From Prodigiosinella confusarubida (GTDB lineage Bacteria > Pseudomonadota > Gammaproteobacteria > Enterobacterales > Enterobacteriaceae), in the NCBI RefSeq assembly GCF_002847015.1, contig NZ_CP025085.1, positions 4,650,001-4,714,000 of the forward strand: DNA of 64,000 bases, read 5' to 3'. Under the pieces are notes generated by a model. That model ran no database searches. It saw nothing but the letters and a program-made list of their open reading frames with translations, and was not told where the DNA came from. Both the position numbers and the translations under genes were made by a program. Shown in pieces: positions 54,999-64,000 of this stretch (position 1 is its first letter; each line of letters opens with the position of its first letter).

Positions 54999-55394
54999 TT
55001 AAGAAGCGAGGTGTGATGTAGTGTCAGTATTTTCTTGATTCAGAATCACTAAGGATAATACCCGGTTTTCCACATTCAATTTCGAGAAAGAAAGCGTACC
55101 CTGGTTCTTTTTAGAAAAACCATCTGATAATAAATCCCAGACCACGCGAGTGCTAAGTACATCACTGTTGGTTATGAAATCCTGATATGCAAATTTCACG
55201 TTAACCGGCAATACATCGTCAATAGATACTGGAGTATTAGGCACGGAGCGTAGGCCAAAATGCGCATTAAATGCAGAATTGGCGTAGATCACCTTGCATT
55301 TTTCATCAATTACTGCAACAGCGCGCCTATCATTGTGCGCTGGGGCGGTACTTAACATGTTTATGATTTCGTTCTGCCCAAATATCAGACTCAT
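54999..55394 (-). CDS. Single PAS-domain protein
   Basis: A 131-residue protein. The ATG at 55394 has AGAGG 6 bases before it; the longer frame to 55454 has no such site. RRAVAVIDEKCKVIYANSAF is the start of a PAS fold (residues about 25-45), followed by NAHFGLRSVPNTPVSIDDVL, and the later half returns to strands ending VLSLVILNQENTD. No kinase, HTH, GGDEF or chemotaxis domain is attached. It may be a sensor working with a separate partner, or a truncated regulator. AT-rich surroundings suggest accessory origin. Confidence 0.7.
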   Translation of the reverse strand: MSLIFGQNEIINMLSTAPAHNDRRAVAVIDEKCKVIYANSAFNAHFGLRSVPNTPVSIDDVLPVNVKFAYQDFITNSDVLSTRVVWDLLSDGFSKKNQGTLSFSKLNVENRVLSLVILNQENTDTTSHLAS

Positions 55395-56160
55395 TATTTC
55401 CTCTGCTTCATGCTGTGTAAAAGCTGTCCATCTGAGTAGGTGTGAGTAAGCCATAGTTCAAGAGCCACATGATGATAGTTCTTAAACTAACCAGATCGGG
55501 GAAATCCGATTGATGTAAAAATCGCCAAACCGTTCAGGAATAATAACCAACTAGTTGAATTATATAAATAATGAAAATTGTTCAACATTATTGGTTACTG
55601 ACCTGTTTATTATAAATAGACAAATAATATTACCGTCGAGTCATTATTGGTTTTGATTATCCACATCAACACATCATTAAATAATCAAACCTATTTACTA
55701 ATTTTCAGTCTATTTTTTATTCAAAAGAAGAAACTGGCAAATGGCTGTATAATACAGTCTGTATAGGATCTGCTTTCGATCCAAGCGCACTATACCGTCT
55801 TCTTCCCCGAGGTTATCGACTGAATAAGCGTGATTTTTGCGCCATTTGATCGCATAGTCCGATCAAATATTCATTAATAATAGTTATAAGCAATTGAAAG
55901 TGTCAGATTGGGCATTACTTGCCTCATGATCAAGTAAATAGTTTTTGCAATACCTAAAAGTGTGATCGCTATCACATACTATAAATGCCTGTTATCAATC
56001 CCAACACCTGGTGTTTAAAAACCAGAGCCCCCTTAAATAGCAACCTCACCATGGCTTTCCAACAATGCGTGATCTATCGCGCAGAAAAGAAACAAATGCC
56101 GATGGCACACTACTATTAACTATTGGTTGACATATTATTAACAGGTTTAAGGAGAGCACT
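55395..56160. promoter_or_regulatory. Long intergenic region upstream of acs
   Basis: 766 AT-rich bases between the divergent PAS and acs genes. It contains a perfect CRP site at 55961-55976 and AAGGAGAG before the acs ATG. No other gene or named element is seen. Confidence 0.5.
55961..55976 (+). promoter_or_regulatory. CRP-binding site upstream of acs
   Basis: TGTGATCGCTATCACA has both half-sites perfect. It lies about 190 bases before the start codon. E. coli acs is activated by CRP, so the site is expected. Confidence 0.85.
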
Positions 56161-58119
56161 ATGAGCCAACAGAATAAGCACCCCATACCCGTTAACATCG
56201 CGAAAGATGCGTTAATAACAGCCGATCAATATAAAAAGATGTACCAGGAATCTATCCAGGATCCTGCCGCCTTTTGGCGAGAACAGGGGAAGATCGTTGA
56301 TTGGATGAAGCCATATCAACAGGTCAAAAACACATCATTCGATCCCGGCCACATCCATATTGGTTGGTTTGAAGACGGAACCTTGAATGTTGCCGCCAAC
56401 TGTCTTGATCGTCACCTGGAAACACGTGGCGATCAAACTGCCATCATCTGGGAGGGTGATGACGCTAAAGAAAGTAAAAAAGTCACCTACCGGGAACTAC
56501 ACCAATCCGTCTGCCGCTTTGCTAACGTTCTGAAAGCACAGGGAATAAAAAAAGGCGATGTGATCGCTATTTACATGCCGATGGTACCTGAAGCCGCCGT
56601 CGCTATGCTGGCCTGCGCTCGTATCGGTGCTGTCCATTCCGTTATTTTTGGTGGTTTTTCACCTGAATCTATTGCCGGACGTATTGTTGACTCCAGCGCG
56701 AAACTGGTTATCACCGCTGATGAGGGGATTCGCGCCGGGCGTGCAATTCCGCTGAAGAAAAATATTGATGAAGCACTAAAAAATCCCGCCGTGAACAGTG
56801 TTTCCAACGTAATCGTTTTCCGCCGTACCGGAAAACAAGGTGAGTGGAAAACCGGACGAGATCTGTGGTGGCACGATCTGATGGAACTGGCCGATGATCA
56901 TTGCCCACCGGAAGAAATGAACGCGGAAGACCCACTGTTTATCCTTTATACCTCCGGCTCGACCGGCAAACCCAAAGGCGTCCTGCATACTACCGGTGGT
57001 TATCTGGTTTATGCGGCTACCACCTTTAAATATGTCTTTGATTACCATCCTGGAGACATCTACTGGTGTACTGCCGATGTCGGCTGGATCACCGGTCACA
57101 GTTATTTGGTCTATGGTCCGCTAGCCTGTGGCGCCATTACGCTGATGTTTGAAGGGGTTCCCAATTGGCCAGATTCCAGCCGTATGGCACAGGTAGTTGA
57201 TAAACATCAGGTCAATATTCTTTACACCGCACCGACAGCCATCCGTGCATTGATGGCGGATGGGGACAAAGCGATTCAGGGCACCTCCCGGACATCGCTG
57301 AAAATCATGGGATCCGTCGGCGAACCCATCAACCCGGAAGCCTGGGAATGGTATTTCAACAAAATTGGTAATGCGAAATGCCCGATCGTAGATACTTGGT
57401 GGCAAACCGAAACAGGTGGTTTCATGATCACACCGTTGCCTGGTGCCACCGAACTCAAAGCCGGTTCAGCAACCCTGCCGTTCTTTGGTGTACAACCTGC
57501 GTTGGTCGATAACCTCGGAAATCTTCAGGATGGAGCTTGTGAAGGCAATCTGGTCATCACCGACTCCTGGCCGGGTCAGGCCCGTACTTTATTTGGTGAT
57601 CATGACCGCTTTGAACAGACGTATTTCTCCACGTTCAAAGGGATGTACTTCAGTGGTGATGGCGCGCGCCGCGACGAAGATGGTTATTACTGGATCACTG
57701 GCCGAGTGGATGATGTGCTGAACGTATCCGGGCATCGCCTGGGAACCGCTGAAATCGAATCTGCATTAGTGTCTCATCCCAAAATAGCCGAAGCCGCCGT
57801 CGTTGGTATTCCACACCATCTCAAGGGACAGGCTATTTATGCCTATATCACGTTGAATCACGGTGAAGAGCCGACCAGCGAGCTGTATACCGAAGTACGC
57901 AACTGGGTACGTAAAGAGATTGGCCCGATTGCGACACCCGATATACTACACTGGACCGACTCTTTACCTAAAACCCGTTCCGGCAAGATTATGCGGCGTA
58001 TCCTACGCAAGATCGCTGCCGGGGATACCAGCAATCTGGGGGATATCTCGACGCTCGCCGATCCTGGTGTTGTGGAGAAATTGCTGGAAGAAAAACAGAC
58101 GATGAATATTCCTTCTTAA
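56161..58119 (+). CDS. acs: Acetyl-CoA synthetase (AMP-forming)
   Basis: A 652-residue ANL-superfamily ligase, identical in length to E. coli Acs. Motifs: [20 protein letters not shown] (P-loop-like AMP motif, near residue 263), [30 protein letters not shown] with the hinge Asp, and [17 protein letters not shown] at the C-terminus, whose Lys is the catalytic and acetylation site. It activates acetate in the cytosol for assimilation. CRP site upstream. In E. coli it is followed by yjcH-actP; here a hairpin and convergent yjcE follow, so actP is not linked. Confidence 0.97.
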   Translation: MSQQNKHPIPVNIAKDALITADQYKKMYQESIQDPAAFWREQGKIVDWMKPYQQVKNTSFDPGHIHIGWFEDGTLNVAANCLDRHLETRGDQTAIIWEGDDAKESKKVTYRELHQSVCRFANVLKAQGIKKGDVIAIYMPMVPEAAVAMLACARIGAVHSVIFGGFSPESIAGRIVDSSAKLVITADEGIRAGRAIPLKKNIDEALKNPAVNSVSNVIVFRRTGKQGEWKTGRDLWWHDLMELADDHCPPEEMNAEDPLFILYTSGSTGKPKGVLHTTGGYLVYAATTFKYVFDYHPGDIYWCTADVGWITGHSYLVYGPLACGAITLMFEGVPNWPDSSRMAQVVDKHQVNILYTAPTAIRALMADGDKAIQGTSRTSLKIMGSVGEPINPEAWEWYFNKIGNAKCPIVDTWWQTETGGFMITPLPGATELKAGSATLPFFGVQPALVDNLGNLQDGACEGNLVITDSWPGQARTLFGDHDRFEQTYFSTFKGMYFSGDGARRDEDGYYWITGRVDDVLNVSGHRLGTAEIESALVSHPKIAEAAVVGIPHHLKGQAIYAYITLNHGEEPTSELYTEVRNWVRKEIGPIATPDILHWTDSLPKTRSGKIMRRILRKIAAGDTSNLGDISTLADPGVVEKLLEEKQTMNIPS

Positions 58120-58129
58120 CCACCATCCG

Positions 58130-58165
58130 CCTCACACCAGACAGTCTGAGTTGTCTGGTGTGAGG
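58130..58165. terminator. Long hairpin between convergent acs and yjcE
   Basis: A perfect 14-bp stem (CCTCACACCAGACA / TGTCTGGTGTGAGG) with an 8-base loop starts 11 bases after the acs stop. It lacks a T-tract but, lying between convergent genes, probably stops or stabilises both transcripts. Confidence 0.65.
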
Positions 58166-58219
58166 TAACTAGTCTTCCTTCATCATGAGACTGGATGCCC
58201 TGCGGTTTTTCTGCGACAA

Positions 58220-59866
58220 CTACACTTTTTCACTTAGCACTGCTTCTAGTAAATCAAGCTCCCGTAGCATGCTTTGCAATGTTTCATTACTGATTTGCTG
58301 AGTCGCACGTAGATGATAAAGCTCGGCACGCTCCGCATTTACCGCCGCTAACCGAAAACGTCGTTCCAGATTCTCAATCATCAAGCTGTTTTCCAACTCA
58401 TCCTTGCCCACCACCCGACGGCGTAACATTCCTATGACGCGGGTACTAACCTCTTTTAGTACCTGCTCATCAATATCCTCATCCCGGTCCATCGCCAGGC
58501 GCTCTTCCATCTTATGCAGACTATCGATAGCCACTTCAGCCATCGAAATACGGGCCATTCGTTCCTCTTTTTTATGCATACTCTTGTCCGTCAACACCAT
58601 GCCTTTTAACAACAGAGGTAGCGCCACAACCCCACAAAGCAATGACAGCAAAATAACGCCCGTCGCAATGAACACTAATTGATAACGCGATGGAAAAGCG
58701 TCACCATTTATCAACATCAATGGAATGGACAACACACCAGCCAACGTAATAGCGCCACGCACACCGGCAAAAGAAGAGATCCACAGTTCACGGGTCGAAA
58801 ACTCGGCAAATAGCATCGGGTGCTTATCCTGGATCTTCTGACTATAGGTTTTCATCAGCCATAACCAGCAAAAGCGCAACAGCAGTAACGCAAAATAGAT
58901 AACCGCAATATCAGCAAATAACATCCAGGTTTCGATAGTAGGGTCACGGCTTGCCTGTAACATCGAATCTTCCAACACGCCGGGTAACTGTAGCCCTAGC
59001 ATCAAAAACACCATGCCGTTAAAAACGAACTCCAGCATCGACCATACACCATTAGCGCGTAACCGCATGTTCAGAGGGGCGTTGCGAATAATGCCAGATT
59101 GGCTGATGGTCATTCCTGATGCAACAGCAGCCAGAATGCCAGACACACCAAGATGTTCAGCAATCATATAAGCAGCAAAAGGGAGCAATAGCAGCAAGAC
59201 AATCTGGGTTGCCGCGTCATCATCACTCCAGCGGCTGAGCAAACGTAGCGATTTACTGTAAACCCAGGTCACAACGATACCGGCCAATAATCCCCCCAGC
59301 GCCACCAGCAAAAAGGCCAGCGTAATGCCGGAAACACTAAACGCCATGGTTCCCAGGGCTATCGCTACTGCAAACTTCAGCGAAACCAGAGCAGAAGCAT
59401 CATTCATCAATGCTTCACCCTGCAAAATACTCATCAGCTTTTTCGGTATCCGGTCTTCCCCCACGATACCGGACAGCGCTACCGCATCCGTGGGAGAAAG
59501 CACCGCCGCCAGTGCAAAAGCAGCCACCAATGGCATTCCCGGGATCATCCAGTGAATAAGGTATCCCATGCCCACCACGGTAATCAGCACCAGCGCCAGC
59601 GCCAGCCCTAAAATTTCCCGCATATGGCGCAGAAATTCTCGTGTTGGTGTTTTCCAGCCATCAGCAAACAACAGCGGAGGGATAAATAACACCATGAATA
59701 ATTCTGGGTTAAAGTCGACATGTAGACCGAATTGCGACCAGGCCAGCATGGCTCCCAATACGATTTGCATTAATGGAATGGGTATCTGAAACGGCATGAT
59801 ACGAGTAACAACGCCAGACAGCGATACCACCAGCATCAATATCAAAATGGTAAAAAAGATTTCCAT
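58220..59866 (-). CDS. yjcE: CPA1-type Na+/H+ antiporter
   Basis: A 548-residue protein with about 12 membrane helices and a cytoplasmic C-terminal helical domain of roughly 140 residues. The core has AAVLSPTDAVALSGIVGEDRI and GEALMNDASALVSLKFAVA, where the Asp residues of the CPA1 ion site lie (the usual ND pair). SFAGVRGAITLAGVLSIPLM is also a family mark. It matches E. coli YjcE in length and its neighbourhood with acs and ghxP. AGGGA precedes the ATG. Confidence 0.92.
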   Translation of the reverse strand: MEIFFTILILMLVVSLSGVVTRIMPFQIPIPLMQIVLGAMLAWSQFGLHVDFNPELFMVLFIPPLLFADGWKTPTREFLRHMREILGLALALVLITVVGMGYLIHWMIPGMPLVAAFALAAVLSPTDAVALSGIVGEDRIPKKLMSILQGEALMNDASALVSLKFAVAIALGTMAFSVSGITLAFLLVALGGLLAGIVVTWVYSKSLRLLSRWSDDDAATQIVLLLLLPFAAYMIAEHLGVSGILAAVASGMTISQSGIIRNAPLNMRLRANGVWSMLEFVFNGMVFLMLGLQLPGVLEDSMLQASRDPTIETWMLFADIAVIYFALLLLRFCWLWLMKTYSQKIQDKHPMLFAEFSTRELWISSFAGVRGAITLAGVLSIPLMLINGDAFPSRYQLVFIATGVILLSLLCGVVALPLLLKGMVLTDKSMHKKEERMARISMAEVAIDSLHKMEERLAMDRDEDIDEQVLKEVSTRVIGMLRRRVVGKDELENSLMIENLERRFRLAAVNAERAELYHLRATQQISNETLQSMLRELDLLEAVLSEKV

Positions 59867-60097
59867 ACTTTCCCTGATTCATTGCTGTTACATCGAGGAT
59901 GTCCTCACCGATTCCTCAACGCGACATATCCTGTAACGATGGCCGATCCAGCAACCACCAACATCTGCAGGCGAGAGAACCACCTTGGCTTGTGCCGGTG
60001 AAAAAATAATAACAACATGTGACACAATAGAAAGGAAATGAAGGTAAAAATATCAGCGACAGGGATAAAAAAAGGGAATACTGAGTTTAATAATAAA

Positions 60098-60239
60098 GTC
60101 TATATAGCGGCGATAATGAGAGATCGTAAAGACGCTGCAAGTCCCTCCCTGCAAGCTCAAGCCGCGCCATCCCTGGCGCGGATGCTTTACTCCTCTCCCT
60201 CATTATCACCGTTCTGACGCTATACGTAGATTTGTCAAC
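60098..60239 (-). repeat. 143-bp dispersed repeat, copy B (inverted relative to copy A)
   Basis: The reverse complement matches 7675-7817 with about four substitutions and one single-base gap. It lies 48 bases beyond the ghxP stop and upstream of yjcE. High similarity over 52 kb distance means recent spread or conserved structure. The remainder of 59867-60286 shows nothing else identifiable. Confidence 0.85.
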
Positions 60240-60286
60240 GCTCTGGGGGGAGCACAGTTCCCCTTCAGTTTACGGCAGCTAAGGAT

Positions 60287-61654
60287 TTACAACGCCCAGC
60301 CACCTGCATAGAACACCACCAGCGCAATGGCAATAATTACCGTTCCTATGTTCAGCTTACGCCATTCACCAGCGAACAGACGTCCCAACACCAACGAACC
60401 AAAACCCAACATGATGCCGGTGACAATGTTACAGGTCAGTACGATAAATACCGCGCACACCAGGCCAGACATGGCATCCACAAAGTCATCGAAATTCAGT
60501 TTGGATACATTGCTCAGCATCAGTAAGCCGACATACATTAACGCCGGGGCCGTGGCATAGGACGGAACCAGATAAGAAAGCGGCGACATAAACAGCATAA
60601 ACAGAAACAGGACACCAACCACCGTAGCAGTCAAGCCGGTTTTACCACCTGCCGCCGTACCCGCTGCCGACTCGATATAAACTGCTGCCGGAGAGGTCCC
60701 CACAAAGCTGGCAAAAATACTGCTCACGGAGTCTGCGGTCAATGCCCGACCGCCACTGATGATCTGACCGTCTTTGTCCAGCAAATTAGCCTGCCCCGCG
60801 ACGGCCCGGATAGTACCGGTAGCATCAAAGACAGCGGTCATCACCAGTGCCAAAACGCTTGGCAGAACAACTGGCTGCAAGGCCCCCATGATATCCAGGC
60901 CAAAGATCAATGACTGACCATTCGCACCAGTCAGACTCGGAAGTGCAAACAGCCCCTGATATGTCACATTCGGATCAAAGATCAGGCCGATAATGGAAAT
61001 GGTGACAATCACAATCAGGATACCGCCCGGTACACGGCGTTTTTCCAGGCCGATGATCGCTGCCAGACCAACCAGCGACATGATAACCGGAAACGCCGTG
61101 AAATGGCCCAGCGCGACTGGCAAGCCATCAATCGGATTCTTCACCACCAGGCCAATACCGTTAGCCGCGATGATCAACAAGAACAGACCGATACCAATCC
61201 CCGTACCATGTGCCACGCCTAATGGTAAGTTACGTAAAATCCAGGAGCGAATACCGGTAGCGGAGATCACAGTAAACAGTACGCCCATCATAAAAATGGC
61301 GCCCAATGCGACCGGTACACTAATATGTTGCCCCAGCACCAGACTGAATGCGGTAAACGCCGTCAGAGAAATGGCACAACCGATAGCCATCGGCAAATTT
61401 GCCCACAAGCCCATCAGTAATGAACCGAAACCGGCGACCAGACAAGTGGCAACGAAGACGGCTGCTGGTGGGAAACCAGCCTTCCCCAACATACCTGGAA
61501 CGACGATCACGGAATAGACCATCGCCAGAAATGTCGTTAAACCCGCCAGGATTTCCTGACGGACGCTACTTCCACGCGGTGTGATTTTAAAAAAAGCATC
61601 AAGCGCGCCATGCGGACGAGCCGCATCGTCAGCCTGATGAGTCGTATTGGACAT
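60287..61654 (-). CDS. ghxP: Guanine/hypoxanthine permease (NCS2 family)
   Basis: A 455-residue membrane protein of the AzgA-like NCS2 group, close to E. coli YjcD/GhxP. Marks: [20 protein letters not shown] near the N-terminus, [41 protein letters not shown] with the conserved Asp, and [20 protein letters not shown]. It imports guanine and hypoxanthine with protons. AGGGGAT precedes the ATG. A consensus PurR box lies about 150 bases upstream. Paralogue GhxQ (YgfQ) cannot be wholly excluded, but neighbourhood favours GhxP. Confidence 0.9.
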   Translation of the reverse strand: MSNTTHQADDAARPHGALDAFFKITPRGSSVRQEILAGLTTFLAMVYSVIVVPGMLGKAGFPPAAVFVATCLVAGFGSLLMGLWANLPMAIGCAISLTAFTAFSLVLGQHISVPVALGAIFMMGVLFTVISATGIRSWILRNLPLGVAHGTGIGIGLFLLIIAANGIGLVVKNPIDGLPVALGHFTAFPVIMSLVGLAAIIGLEKRRVPGGILIVIVTISIIGLIFDPNVTYQGLFALPSLTGANGQSLIFGLDIMGALQPVVLPSVLALVMTAVFDATGTIRAVAGQANLLDKDGQIISGGRALTADSVSSIFASFVGTSPAAVYIESAAGTAAGGKTGLTATVVGVLFLFMLFMSPLSYLVPSYATAPALMYVGLLMLSNVSKLNFDDFVDAMSGLVCAVFIVLTCNIVTGIMLGFGSLVLGRLFAGEWRKLNIGTVIIAIALVVFYAGGWAL

Positions 61655-61802
61655 GGTGGTATCCCCTGAAATGTCATCATTATTAAAAGCCTATTCCAAT
61701 AAGGCTACCGAAATAGGCTTTGAGTCAGTTTTCGGCTGAAACCACACCGTTTCATTTGCCCTTGCCAGACACAAACAAAACACAAGGCCTCAGCAACCCA
61801 CT

Positions 61803-61818
61803 ACGCAAACGATTACCT
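61803..61818 (-). promoter_or_regulatory. PurR box upstream of ghxP
   Basis: ACGCAAACGATTACCT satisfies the PurR consensus ANGCAANCGNTTNCNT at every fixed position. A weaker relative (AAGCGAACGATTATCC) lies at 61858. Both lie in the 5' region of ghxP, consistent with purine repression of the permease. The remainder of 61655-62089 shows no gene. Confidence 0.75.
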
Positions 61819-62089
61819 TGGTCATTGCCAAACGGCTGAATTCTGCCAGGTAATTTGAAGCGAACGATTATCCTGCCTTCATGACGTCGATTTCAACTGC
61901 TATTCACCACTATTTCGCCGTCGTTATCGTTAAATTACTCAGAGAAATGATGAAATAACGTAAATGTTATCCATGTTGAACAGGCACATCTTTTTATCGA
62001 CCTGTGATGAAGTGTAGCGTGAGAAAATCATAATGATGGAAGGAATTGAAACGTGGGTTTAGTGACAACAAACTGTATGTTTGTTTTTT

Positions 62090-62105
62090 TGTGATTCACA
62101 TCACA
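62090..62105 (+). promoter_or_regulatory. CRP-binding site upstream of small-protein locus
   Basis: TGTGATTCACATCACA, both half-sites perfect and extended symmetrically by T and A runs. Its centre is about 49 bases before the predicted transcription start, not at the usual -41.5 or -61.5, so activation and repression are both possible. Confidence 0.8.
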
Positions 62106-62111
62106 AAAAAG

Positions 62112-62140
62112 TTGACCGCTATTTTGACGAGGTGTATCTT
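62112..62140 (+). promoter_or_regulatory. Sigma-70 promoter of small-protein locus
   Basis: TTGACC (-35) and TATCTT (-10) are separated by exactly 17 bases. It lies just after the CRP site and about 50 bases before the first small ORF. The predicted transcript would run from about 62147 to the terminator at 62429. Confidence 0.65.
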
Positions 62141-62192
62141 TAAAACCGTGAACAGCATCACAAAAAAATTAACCAAACTGAGGAAGACGAAA

Positions 62193-62264
62193 ATGAAACT
62201 GCTGAACAAAATTATCGCTATGTTTGAAAACATCACCGTAAGCTTCGGTACTTTCAACAACTAA
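62193..62264 (+). CDS. 23-residue small protein, first ORF of CRP-linked locus
   Basis: ATG preceded by AGGAAG at a good distance. The peptide starts MKLLNKIIAMFENITVS and ends FNN. It begins like AzuC of E. coli (MKL-x5-MF) and could form one amphipathic helix suited to membrane attachment. No homology can be proved at this length. It is followed after 27 bases by a second small ORF in the same predicted transcript. Translation is inferred from ribosome site and context. Confidence 0.6.
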   Translation: MKLLNKIIAMFENITVSFGTFNN

Positions 62265-62291
62265 TTTTAAGATTACGTGTGGGTGCGACAT

Positions 62292-62378
62292 ATGAATATT
62301 GTCCGTGAAATCAACAAATTATTAAAAGCGTTGGGCAAGACCTATCGCGGTGTCAACCCATACGCTATCTTTCGTTAA
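62292..62378 (+). CDS. 28-residue AzuC-like small protein
   Basis: The peptide begins MNIVREINKLLKALGK and ends in a segment TYRGVNPYAIFR. E. coli AzuC, as I recall it, is also 28 residues and ends KTFKDVPPGNMFR; the shared pattern is KT-aromatic-basic-x-V-x-P-x3-FR, plus a basic amphipathic N-terminal helix. AzuC is encoded on a dual-function RNA (AzuCR) under CRP control, matching the perfect CRP site upstream here. The ribosome site (GGGTG) is weak. A strong terminator follows. Confidence 0.6.
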   Translation: MNIVREINKLLKALGKTYRGVNPYAIFR

Positions 62379-62398
62379 TCACTAACGTTCACCTGTTT

Positions 62399-62429
62399 AA
62401 AATGGCTGCCAAAAGGCGGCCATTTTTTT
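62399..62429 (+). terminator. Intrinsic terminator of small-protein locus
   Basis: ATGGCTGCC-AAAA-GGCGGCCAT, a 9-bp stem with one G-T pair, followed by seven T. It closes a transcript of about 280 bases. Upstream A residues may allow weaker action on lpxP mRNA from the other side. Confidence 0.9.
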
Positions 62430-62474
62430 GCCTGACATTCACAATAGAAACCTACCGCCACGCCGCCATTTTAT

Positions 62475-63398
62475 TCAGACATACAAAGAAACTTCGCCAG
62501 CCGGGCGCGTTTTAAAACGGCGATGAAGCCAAAGATACTGTTCTGGTGCCCGCAAAATTTCCTGTTCAATCACCCGATTAATGTAACCAGCCGCCAGTTG
62601 TTCATCATCGTACGGATAATCCTGCAACTCTGGCTGAATCACCAAGTGATATCCCCGACCATTCTCTTTACGGATTAACACGGTAGTGATCATGGCAGGT
62701 CTTGCCAGACGGCTGATGGTAAAAGTTCCGCTGGTCGTGGCAGCGCGTTTCACCGCAAAGAATGGCGCAAATACGCTACCTTTCGGACCATAGTCCTGAT
62801 CCGGCGCGAACCACACGGCTTCGCCCTGTTTTAGAGCCCGAACCATGCCACGCAGATCTTTACGATCAATCATCGCTTTATTAGAGCGAGAGCGTCCCCA
62901 GGTCTGCACCAGCTCCATCACCTTATTGTTATGCGGACGATACATCGCCATCATTGGTTGGCATAACCCCATCGCCCGCCCCCCCAATTCCAGAGACATA
63001 AAATGGATACCGATGATCATCACGCCTTTCTGATCCCGACCCGCATGCTGCAAATTTTCCAACCCACTGACATCAAACCATGTCCGTACCCGACGATCAG
63101 ACCAAAACCAGGCCATACCGGTCTCTATCAGTGCCATACCCAATGACGCAAAATTGGCTATCAATATCGAGTCCCGTTGTGCAACAGGCATCTGCGGGAA
63201 ACAGAGTTCCAGATTACGTCTGGCGATAACTTCTCGGCGTTTAAGAAAAAAACGAGAAAATCTACCAACACTGCTGCCGAAACGCATCAGTAGCGGATAA
63301 GGTAACTGAACCAGCAAAAACAACACGCCAAGGCCAAACCAAACCAGCCAATAACGTGGATGAAGTAACGCTTTCGTAAATTTTTGTGGAGTGCTCAT
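62475..63398 (-). CDS. lpxP: Kdo2-lipid IVA palmitoleoyl/lauroyl acyltransferase, LpxP type
   Basis: A 307-residue inner-membrane acyltransferase. LLHPRYWLVWFGLGVLFLLV is the membrane anchor. GIHFMSLELGGRAMG carries the H-x4-D/E catalytic motif (His and Glu), and MAMYRPHNNKVMELVQTWGR follows. Details such as GLCQPMMAMYRPHNN, WFAPDQDYG and the ending RRFKTRPAGEVSLYV resemble LpxP more than LpxL. LpxP adds palmitoleate to lipid A in the cold. The ATG at 63398 gives the expected length. LpxL remains the alternative. Confidence 0.88.
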   Translation of the reverse strand: MSTPQKFTKALLHPRYWLVWFGLGVLFLLVQLPYPLLMRFGSSVGRFSRFFLKRREVIARRNLELCFPQMPVAQRDSILIANFASLGMALIETGMAWFWSDRRVRTWFDVSGLENLQHAGRDQKGVMIIGIHFMSLELGGRAMGLCQPMMAMYRPHNNKVMELVQTWGRSRSNKAMIDRKDLRGMVRALKQGEAVWFAPDQDYGPKGSVFAPFFAVKRAATTSGTFTISRLARPAMITTVLIRKENGRGYHLVIQPELQDYPYDDEQLAAGYINRVIEQEILRAPEQYLWLHRRFKTRPAGEVSLYV

Positions 63399-63841
63399 GA
63401 ATATCGTCTTGTGTGCAGCCAAAACCAAACAACAGTGCTGGCAGAATGAATTATTTTTCGTTGGTTAGAGGCATATCCCTGGATAACAAACCGAAAATGA
63501 TTAATGAATGGTCGTGTAAAAGACTCAGCGCCAGACAAACGAACGACATCATATTACCCGATGTGGCTGTCTGAATGATTATAAATAAAAGCTATATCAC
63601 AATAGGGTAATAATTAAATGCTCGTAATATAGACAACATTGCCTCAGTTAAGTTCAGGACCACACACCGAACTTATGCATCGCGTTATGGCACCTCCGTT
63701 CACTTTCTCAACCTTGAAATTTATTAGATAGATAACATAGTCAATAGTGCGTCATCACAAAACCGTCACTCACTTGCAATGTTCTTGCAGCATTTACTGC
63801 TCAGGATAATCCACTCTTTTTACAGAAAGAATGAATACACC
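63399..63841. other. Intergenic region upstream of ABC permease and lpxP
   Basis: 443 bases between divergent genes, without a credible gene. It should contain both promoters. Two CGTCA-type elements near 63750 recall a Pho box, but their spacing is 14 rather than 11, so I do not call it. Confidence 0.4.
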
Positions 63842-64000
63842 ATGCGTAGTAAATGGTTACCTTGGCTAATTTTGTCGCCTTCTCTGCTATTCCTGTTCTT
63901 GTTTACCTATTTCCCGTTACTACGGTCGGTTTTCGATAGTCTTTACGACACCCGCATGACAGAAAACTCGCCACCCTTTGTCGGTTTGGGTAATTACATC
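63842..64000 (+). CDS. CUT1-type sugar/glycerol-phosphate ABC transporter permease, N-terminus (cut by window edge)
   Basis: Only 53 residues are visible. They begin MRSKWLPWLILSPSLLFLFL and continue with YFPLLRSVFDSLYDTRMTEN, then FVGLGNYI. The first membrane helix followed by a FVGLxNY turn is the N-terminal pattern of MalF/UgpA-type permeases. The sequence resembles UgpA-like permeases of three-gene systems, but not E. coli UgpA closely. Substrate undetermined. The gene continues outside the window. Confidence 0.75.
   Translation, partial: MRSKWLPWLILSPSLLFLFLFTYFPLLRSVFDSLYDTRMTENSPPFVGLGNYI

Noticed and set aside
55748-55762. LexA-like box in CTGTATAATACAG
   Set aside because: Spacing between CTGT and ACAG is 5 instead of 8, and no SOS gene follows.
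63740-63775. Pho box before the CUT1 permease
   Set aside because: The two CGTCA elements are 14 bases apart rather than 11, and the gene's identity as Ugp is not secure.

Overview
The window looks like a chromosomal segment of an enterobacterium (Enterobacterales), most likely a plant-associated, pectin-degrading member of the Pectobacteriaceae (Dickeya/Pectobacterium/Brenneria-like). The basis is the enterobacterial acs-yjcE-ghxP block, LpxP, MltB, DdlA and DinI homologues with their classical CRP, PurR and LexA operators, and a KdgR-type operator directly before a GPH-family sugar transporter. The genus is an inference; no rRNA or other taxonomic marker is present.

Layout. 1-6300: a catabolic cluster (FAD oxidoreductase, cupin, LuxR regulator, APC permease, an unrecognised protein, SDR, MoaF) of the kind linked to amine use, ending in a wrecked SDR pseudogene. 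6485-7576: mltB. 7651-7850: a 143-bp dispersed repeat framed by two small hairpins. 7935-22545: a complete myo-inositol catabolic regulon, with iolA, iolD, iolG, an ABC importer, a second Gfo/Idh/MocA dehydrogenase, iolC (fused to DUF2090), iolE and iolB on the minus strand, and a divergent RpiR-type regulator. 22699-26363: accessory debris, with a toxin-antitoxin pair whose toxin is frameshifted, intact ddlA, and a chimeric ISL3/IS4 transposase relic. 26730-28734: an AT-rich two-gene operon (haem-oxygenase-like diiron enzyme plus EamA exporter) behind a perfect CRP site. 29227-32067: amidohydrolase, SDR and a divergent LysR regulator. 32115-32971: a VOC protein and dinI with a LexA box. 33209-38685: a D-amino-acid-type deaminase, IclR regulator, RidA and a polar amino acid ABC importer.

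38938-50575: GNAT, an orphan protein with internal repeats, nifJ, an L,D-transpeptidase with a 3 x 75 bp repeat tail, a marR-emrA-emrB efflux operon, a mannitol-dehydrogenase-family oxidoreductase and a small XRE regulator. 51016-53630: the KdgR-box GPH transporter and an AI-2E-family membrane protein. 53861-54598: integron-type gene cassettes with attC-like sites but no integrase (a CALIN). 54999-61654: an isolated PAS protein, acs, yjcE, the second copy of the dispersed repeat (inverted) and ghxP. 62090-62429: a CRP-site-driven, terminator-bounded transcript carrying two tiny ORFs, the second resembling AzuC. 62475-64000: lpxP and the start of a CUT1 ABC permease.

The best candidates for undescribed biology are the diiron-oxidase/exporter operon, the AzuC-like double small-protein locus, and the integrase-less cassette cluster. 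All identities come from reading the translated sequence and recalled family features; no database search was run.
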